A stretch of DNA of 16,047 bases, from the NCBI RefSeq assembly GCF_900626145.1, contig NZ_LR130835.1, positions 49,962 to 66,008 of the forward strand. Direction: 5' to 3'. Of this stretch, positions 13,177-16,047 are shown piece by piece. Within the stretch, counting starts at the first letter, position 1. Every line of letters starts with the position of its first letter. The position numbers and the translations under genes were made by a program. Source of the DNA: Intestinimonas timonensis (GTDB lineage Bacteria; Bacillota; Clostridia; Oscillospirales; Oscillospiraceae). The notes beneath the pieces are model-generated. The model was given only the letters and a program-made list of their open reading frames with translations. It was not told the DNA's origin and made no database searches.

Positions 13177-13605
13177 ATGAAAATTTCCACAAAGGGCCGT
13201 TACGCCCTGCGGCTAATGTTGGATCTGGCGCTGTCAGACCCCGGCGTCCCCGTTCCGCTCCGGGACGTGGCCCAGCGGCAGGACATTTCCGATAAATATT
13301 TGGAGCAGATCGTCACCCCCCTCTCCCGGTCCGGACTGGTTCGCAGCGTCCGCGGCGCCGGGGGCGGCTATCTCTTGACCCGCGATCCGGCGGAATACAC
13401 AGTAGGGGAGATCCTCCGTCCTCTGGAGGGCAGCCTTGCCCCGGTGAGCTGTGTGGACGGCAGCGAGTGCTGCTGCCGTGCCGAACAGTGCGTCACTGTG
13501 GAGGTCTGGCGGGAGATCCAGCAGGCTGTGGCCGGCGTGGTGGACCACATCACCTTGGCCGACCTGGTGGAGCGCCAGCGCAGGAAGGCGGACCAAGAGG
13601 GCTGA
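13177..13605 (+). CDS. Rrf2-family transcriptional regulator, probable Fe-S type
   Basis: A 142-residue DNA-binding protein. It begins MKISTKGRYALRLMLDLAL, the family hallmark, with a winged helix-turn-helix at about residues 25-68: VPLRDVAQRQDISDKYLEQI is the recognition part and RSVRGAGGGYLL the wing. Then comes C92-x5-C98-CC-x4-C105, a cysteine spacing like that holding a [2Fe-2S] cluster in IscR, so it may sense Fe-S status, oxygen or iron; CymR-type members lack these cysteines. The start has GAGGAAGG five bases upstream. It is the first gene of the methionine-transport locus and ends 83 bases before metN, which has its own promoter. The nearby dyad suggests self-repression. Control of metNI is inferred from position and a shared 7-base motif. 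No cysteine desulfurase gene is next to it, unlike many iscR genes. Confidence 0.88.
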   Translation: MKISTKGRYALRLMLDLALSDPGVPVPLRDVAQRQDISDKYLEQIVTPLSRSGLVRSVRGAGGGYLLTRDPAEYTVGEILRPLEGSLAPVSCVDGSECCCRAEQCVTVEVWREIQQAVAGVVDHITLADLVERQRRKADQEG

Positions 13606-13610
13606 ACGGC

Positions 13611-13640
13611 TTGACAGGCCACGACCTGTGGGCATACAAT
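13611..13640 (+). promoter_or_regulatory. Sigma-A promoter of metNI
   Basis: A consensus TTGACA (13611-13616), 18-base spacer and TACAAT (13635-13640), six bases after the Rrf2 stop codon. The spacer holds CCAC-GACCT-GTGG (13619-13631), including the CCTGTGG also found in the Rrf2 promoter. The leader to metN is only about 45 bases and contains no riboswitch. Confidence 0.7.
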
Positions 13641-13688
13641 ACCCTTTGTGTCCGTGTGACAGAGAGAAAGTAGGGAGGAATCCATCCC

Positions 13689-14717
13689 GTGATTGAGCTC
13701 AAACACATTTCCAAAATCTTTCCCACCGCCGACGGGGAATTTCAGGCTCTGACCGACGTGAGCCTTACCATCCCCACCGGGGATATTTTCGGTATCGTGG
13801 GCATGTCCGGTGCCGGCAAGTCCACCCTGGTCCGGTGCATCAACCTGCTGGAGCGGCCCACTACGGGCCAGGTCCTCATTGACGGTCTGCTGGACGAGAG
13901 CGGCAAGGCGGTGGATCTGTGTACCCTGTCCTCCGCCCAGCTGCGGAAGGCCCGGCGGGGCATCAGCATGATCTTTCAGCAGTTCAACCTGCTCATGCAA
14001 CGCACCTGCCTGGACAACATCTGCTTCCCCATGGAGATCGCCGGGGTGAGCAAGGCCAAGGCCCGGGAGCGGGCCCGGGAGTTGCTGGACACCGTGGGCC
14101 TGCCCGACAAGGCGGACGCCTATCCCTCCCAGCTATCCGGCGGCCAGAAGCAACGCATCGCTATCGCCCGTGCCCTGGCCTCCAATCCTAAGATCCTGCT
14201 CTGTGACGAGGCCACCTCCGCCCTGGACCCCACCACTACCCGCAGCATCCTGCGACTCATCCAAGACATCAATCGCCGCCTAGGCATCACCGTTGTGGTC
14301 ATCACCCACGAGATGGCGGTGGTGGAGGAGATCTGTACCCACGTGGCCATTCTGGAGCACGGCCACATGGTGGAGACCGGCTCTGTGGCGGAGGTCTTTT
14401 CCAACCCCAAGACCGAAGCCGGACGGCGTCTGGTCTACCCCGAGGGCGTCCAGATCGACCAGCTGCCCCCCGCCGGCGTGGTCCGTATTGCCTTCAACGG
14501 CGGCTCCTCCTACGAGCCTCTCATCGCCTCTCTGGCCATCGACTGCGGCGTGAAGGTGAACATCCTGGGCGCCGATACCCGTAACGTGAACGGCCAGGCC
14601 TTCGGCACCATGCTGCTGGGCCTGCCCGAGGACAAGAACGAGGCCGCCAAGGCCATGAATTACTTAAAAGCGCAAAAAGATGTAACGGTGGAGGAGGTGC
14701 ACGACTACCATGGCTGA
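13689..14717 (+). CDS. metN: Methionine ABC transporter ATP-binding protein MetN
   Basis: A 342-residue ATPase powering methionine uptake, on the inner face of the membrane. Walker A is GMSGAGKST (38-46), the Q-loop is at MIFQQFNLL (Q97), the ABC signature LSGGQKQR (149-156), Walker B ILLCDE (169-174), and the switch His H207. Residues about 262-342 (from VVRIAFNGGSSYEPLIA) form the ACT-like NIL domain that binds methionine and inhibits transport when the cell has enough; it is diagnostic of MetN over other ABC ATPases. The start is GTG with GGGAGG ten bases upstream; GGGA (13673) and TCCC (13685) could weakly pair across the Shine-Dalgarno. It overlaps metI by 8 bases, so the two are co-translated. 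Confidence 0.95.
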   Translation: MIELKHISKIFPTADGEFQALTDVSLTIPTGDIFGIVGMSGAGKSTLVRCINLLERPTTGQVLIDGLLDESGKAVDLCTLSSAQLRKARRGISMIFQQFNLLMQRTCLDNICFPMEIAGVSKAKARERARELLDTVGLPDKADAYPSQLSGGQKQRIAIARALASNPKILLCDEATSALDPTTTRSILRLIQDINRRLGITVVVITHEMAVVEEICTHVAILEHGHMVETGSVAEVFSNPKTEAGRRLVYPEGVQIDQLPPAGVVRIAFNGGSSYEPLIASLAIDCGVKVNILGADTRNVNGQAFGTMLLGLPEDKNEAAKAMNYLKAQKDVTVEEVHDYHG

Positions 14718-15492
14718 GTTTCTCGCTTTTCTGGGCCCTGACGCGGCGGAAGAGGTTCAATACCTCATCAGCAACGTGCCCTTTGCCATCTGGGAGACCC
14801 TTTACTCCACCGTGCTGGCGACGCTCTTTGCCTATATCATCGGCCTGCCCCTGGGTGTGTTGCTGGTGGTGGGCGAGGAGGGCGGCGTACTGCCCCTCCC
14901 CAAGGCCCTGATGACCGTGCTCAACGTGGTGGTCAACCTGCTGCGCTCGGTGCCCTTCCTCATCCTGATGGTAGTGGTCTTCCCCCTCTCCCGCGTCCTT
15001 TTGGGCACCTCCATCGGCACCAAGGCCACCATTGTCCCGCTGTTCATCGCCGCCTTCCCCTTTGTGGCCCGTCTGGTAGAGGCCTCCATCCGTGAGATGG
15101 ATCGGGGCATCATCGAGGCCGCCCAGTCCATGGGCTGCTCCCCCTTCCAGATTATCACCAAGGTCATCCTGCCCGAGTGCGTCCCCTCTCTTCTCACCGG
15201 CTTTGCCACCGCCTTCGTCACCATCCTCAGCTACGGCGCCATGTCGGGCGCCATCGGCGGCGGCGGCCTGGGCGCCATGGCCCTGAACCGTGGCTACACC
15301 CGCCACCAGAACATCGTGCTCTGGGGCGCCGTCATCCTGCTAGTCATCCTGGTCCAGATCTTCCAGACCATCGGCACCCGCCTGGCCGTGGGTTTGGACC
15401 GCCGTCTCTCCGACAAGGGAGGCAAAAAGCGGGGCCGCAAAGCGGCCATGAAAAAACTCAAACTGGACCGCCGCATCCCAGATGGCATGTAA
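14710..15492 (+). CDS. metI: Methionine ABC transporter permease MetI
   Basis: A 260-residue inner-membrane protein with about five transmembrane segments (near residues 30-54, 66-95, 104-122, 156-182 and 206-226). The coupling helix that contacts MetN is seen at 136-155 (EAAQSMGCSPFQIITKVILP, the EAA motif). GGGGLGAMALNRGY follows, as in other MetI proteins. The C-terminus after residue 235 is a long basic tail (GGKKRGRKAAMKKLKLDRR), probably cytoplasmic and longer than in E. coli MetI. The gene overlaps metN and is followed by a terminator, so the metNI transcript ends here and the binding-protein gene has separate control. Confidence 0.94.
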   Translation: MAEFLAFLGPDAAEEVQYLISNVPFAIWETLYSTVLATLFAYIIGLPLGVLLVVGEEGGVLPLPKALMTVLNVVVNLLRSVPFLILMVVVFPLSRVLLGTSIGTKATIVPLFIAAFPFVARLVEASIREMDRGIIEAAQSMGCSPFQIITKVILPECVPSLLTGFATAFVTILSYGAMSGAIGGGGLGAMALNRGYTRHQNIVLWGAVILLVILVQIFQTIGTRLAVGLDRRLSDKGGKKRGRKAAMKKLKLDRRIPDGM

Positions 15493-15502
15493 AATTTCTA
15501 CA

Positions 15503-15539
15503 AGCCGGACAAACTTATTGTTTGTCCGGCTCTGTTTTT
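15503..15539 (+). terminator. Terminator after metI
   Basis: AGCCGGACAAAC (15503-15514) and its exact complement GTTTGTCCGGCT (15520-15531) around a TTATT loop, followed by CTGTTTTT. A strong rho-independent terminator 11 bases after the metI stop. Confidence 0.92.
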
Positions 15540-15555
15540 AGTGCATAATCATCGC

Positions 15556-15584
15556 TTGACAGGAGCTTGTTCCGGTTGTAAACT
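15556..15584 (+). promoter_or_regulatory. Sigma-A promoter of the T-box leader
   Basis: TTGACA (15556-15561), 17-base spacer, TAAACT (15579-15584). Transcription should start near 15591, just before the T-box structure. Confidence 0.8.
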
Positions 15585-15590
15585 AGGTGC

Positions 15591-15883
15591 AACCCAAGCG
15601 GAACTGAATAACGCCCCTCAAACGCGAAGAAGAGGAGAGTAGGCGGGAAGATACGTCGCAGAGAGCCCGGTATGGTGGGAACGGGTACGGAAGGTCCTGT
15701 TGAAGATGGCCTTGGAGCGGTGCGGCTGACTGCGGAAACGCATAGGTCGTGACGGGTGCGCCCGTAAGCGCGCAGGAGTATGCTTGTACTCCATAAGGCC
15801 CCTGTCGTGAGGCAGGGGTGAAGCAAGGTGGTACCACGAAGCGTTGGCTTTCGTCCTTGAATGTGATTCAAGGGCGTTTTTTT
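15591..15883 (+). ncRNA. T-box leader, methionine (AUG specifier)
   Basis: A tRNA-sensing transcription attenuator upstream of the metQ-like gene. The Stem I hallmark AGAGAGC is at 15660-15666, and the specifier loop reads GAAG-ATG-GC before CTTGGAGC, giving AUG (15706-15708) for Met. The T-box sequence AAGGTGGTACCACG is at 15825-15838. AAGG (15825-15828) can pair with CCTT (15855-15858) around the 7-base bulge TGGTACC, and ACGAA with TTCGT, forming the antiterminator. TGGT fits the ACCA end of tRNA-Met with discriminator A. Uncharged tRNA-Met should therefore switch the downstream gene on. Specifier choice is inferred from its position relative to conserved flanks. Confidence 0.88.
15852..15883 (+). 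terminator. T-box attenuator terminator
   Basis: CGTCCTTGAAT (15852-15862) pairs with ATTCAAGGGCG (15866-15876) around GTG, then seven T. Bases 15852-15858 are shared with the antiterminator, so the two folds exclude each other. Confidence 0.88.
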
Positions 15884-15926
15884 GTGCTCCGAACTGGGAA
15901 AGAAAGAATGAAAAGGAGAATGAACC

Positions 15927-16047
15927 ATGAAGAAATTTGCCTCTCTGCTCCTGTCCGGAGCACTGACCGTGGGCCTGCTGGCCGGCTGCGCCGGCGGCGG
16001 CGCCTCCAGCACCCCCGCCCCCGAGACCACCACCCCCGCCGAAAGCG
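15927..16047 (+). CDS. metQ: Lipoprotein, probable methionine-binding protein MetQ (5' part)
   Basis: Only the first 40 residues are in the window. A lipoprotein signal peptide is clear: MKKF, a hydrophobic core, then LLAGC with the lipid-anchored Cys at residue 21. A flexible Gly/Ser/Thr/Pro-rich linker follows. AAAGGAG lies upstream of the ATG at 15927. The substrate-binding domain is not visible; the name rests on metNI just upstream and a Met-specific T-box. As MetQ, it would capture methionine outside the membrane and deliver it to MetI. Another lipoprotein type remains possible until the rest is read. Confidence 0.7.
   Translation, partial: MKKFASLLLSGALTVGLLAGCAGGGASSTPAPETTTPAES

Noticed and set aside
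13641..13688. SAM riboswitch in front of metN
   Set aside because: The leader is under 50 bases, too short for any SAM riboswitch class, and lacks a terminator hairpin.
15515..16033. Minus-strand open frame of 172 codons over the T-box and metQ start
   Set aside because: It overlaps a well-defined regulatory RNA and the lipoprotein gene on the other strand, and its translation has no recognisable features.

Overview
The window looks like a chromosomal segment of a high-GC, anaerobic Firmicute of the Oscillospiraceae type (Flavonifractor, Pseudoflavonifractor or Lawsonibacter-like). This is inferred from four things seen together: strong GGAGG ribosome binding sites with a GC-rich third codon position, a secreted protein with S-layer homology (SLH) repeats, a tRNA-sensing T-box leader, and a clostridial-type contractile-tail prophage. 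No species marker gene is present.

Positions 1-8291, minus strand, hold the head and tail-start half of a contractile-tailed prophage of PBSX/XkdK type. In transcription order (right to left) it encodes the small terminase, large terminase, portal, prohead protease with a built-in cysteine/histidine cluster, capsid decoration protein, major capsid protein, three small connector or tail-terminator proteins, tail sheath, tail tube and tail assembly chaperone. The genes are packed tightly, often with ATGA or GTGA overlaps, and read as one late operon. The chaperone carries a perfect A AAA AAA slippery heptamer followed by a -1 frame that stays open to the window edge, which is the classic programmed frameshift of this gene class. 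No integrase, repressor or replication genes lie on the terminase side.

Positions 8286-8626 are an AT-richer intergenic zone. It has two pairs of a 10-base direct repeat spaced 11 bases apart, a 22-bp perfect hairpin, and two small inverted repeats, one of them next to the ribosome binding site of the next gene. Positions 8627-11854 (plus) encode a 1075-residue secreted SLH-domain surface protein. A perfect palindromic terminator separates it from a convergent minus-strand gene (11929-12933) whose N-terminus looks like those of phage tail-fibre proteins but which stands alone, away from the prophage.

Positions 13100-16047 (plus) form a regulated methionine-uptake locus. It contains an Rrf2-family regulator with Fe-S type cysteines, the ABC ATPase MetN, the permease MetI, a terminator, a separate promoter, a T-box leader with an AUG (Met) specifier, and the start of a lipoprotein expected to be the binding protein MetQ. 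MetN, MetI and MetQ together would import methionine. The Rrf2 protein probably controls itself and perhaps metNI, while the T-box links the binding-protein gene to the charging state of tRNA-Met.

I see no clearly new defence or mobile system. The points most worth a second look are the frameshift site, the paired repeats at the prophage/S-layer junction, the orphan tail-fibre-like gene beside the S-layer gene, and the split control of metNI and metQ.
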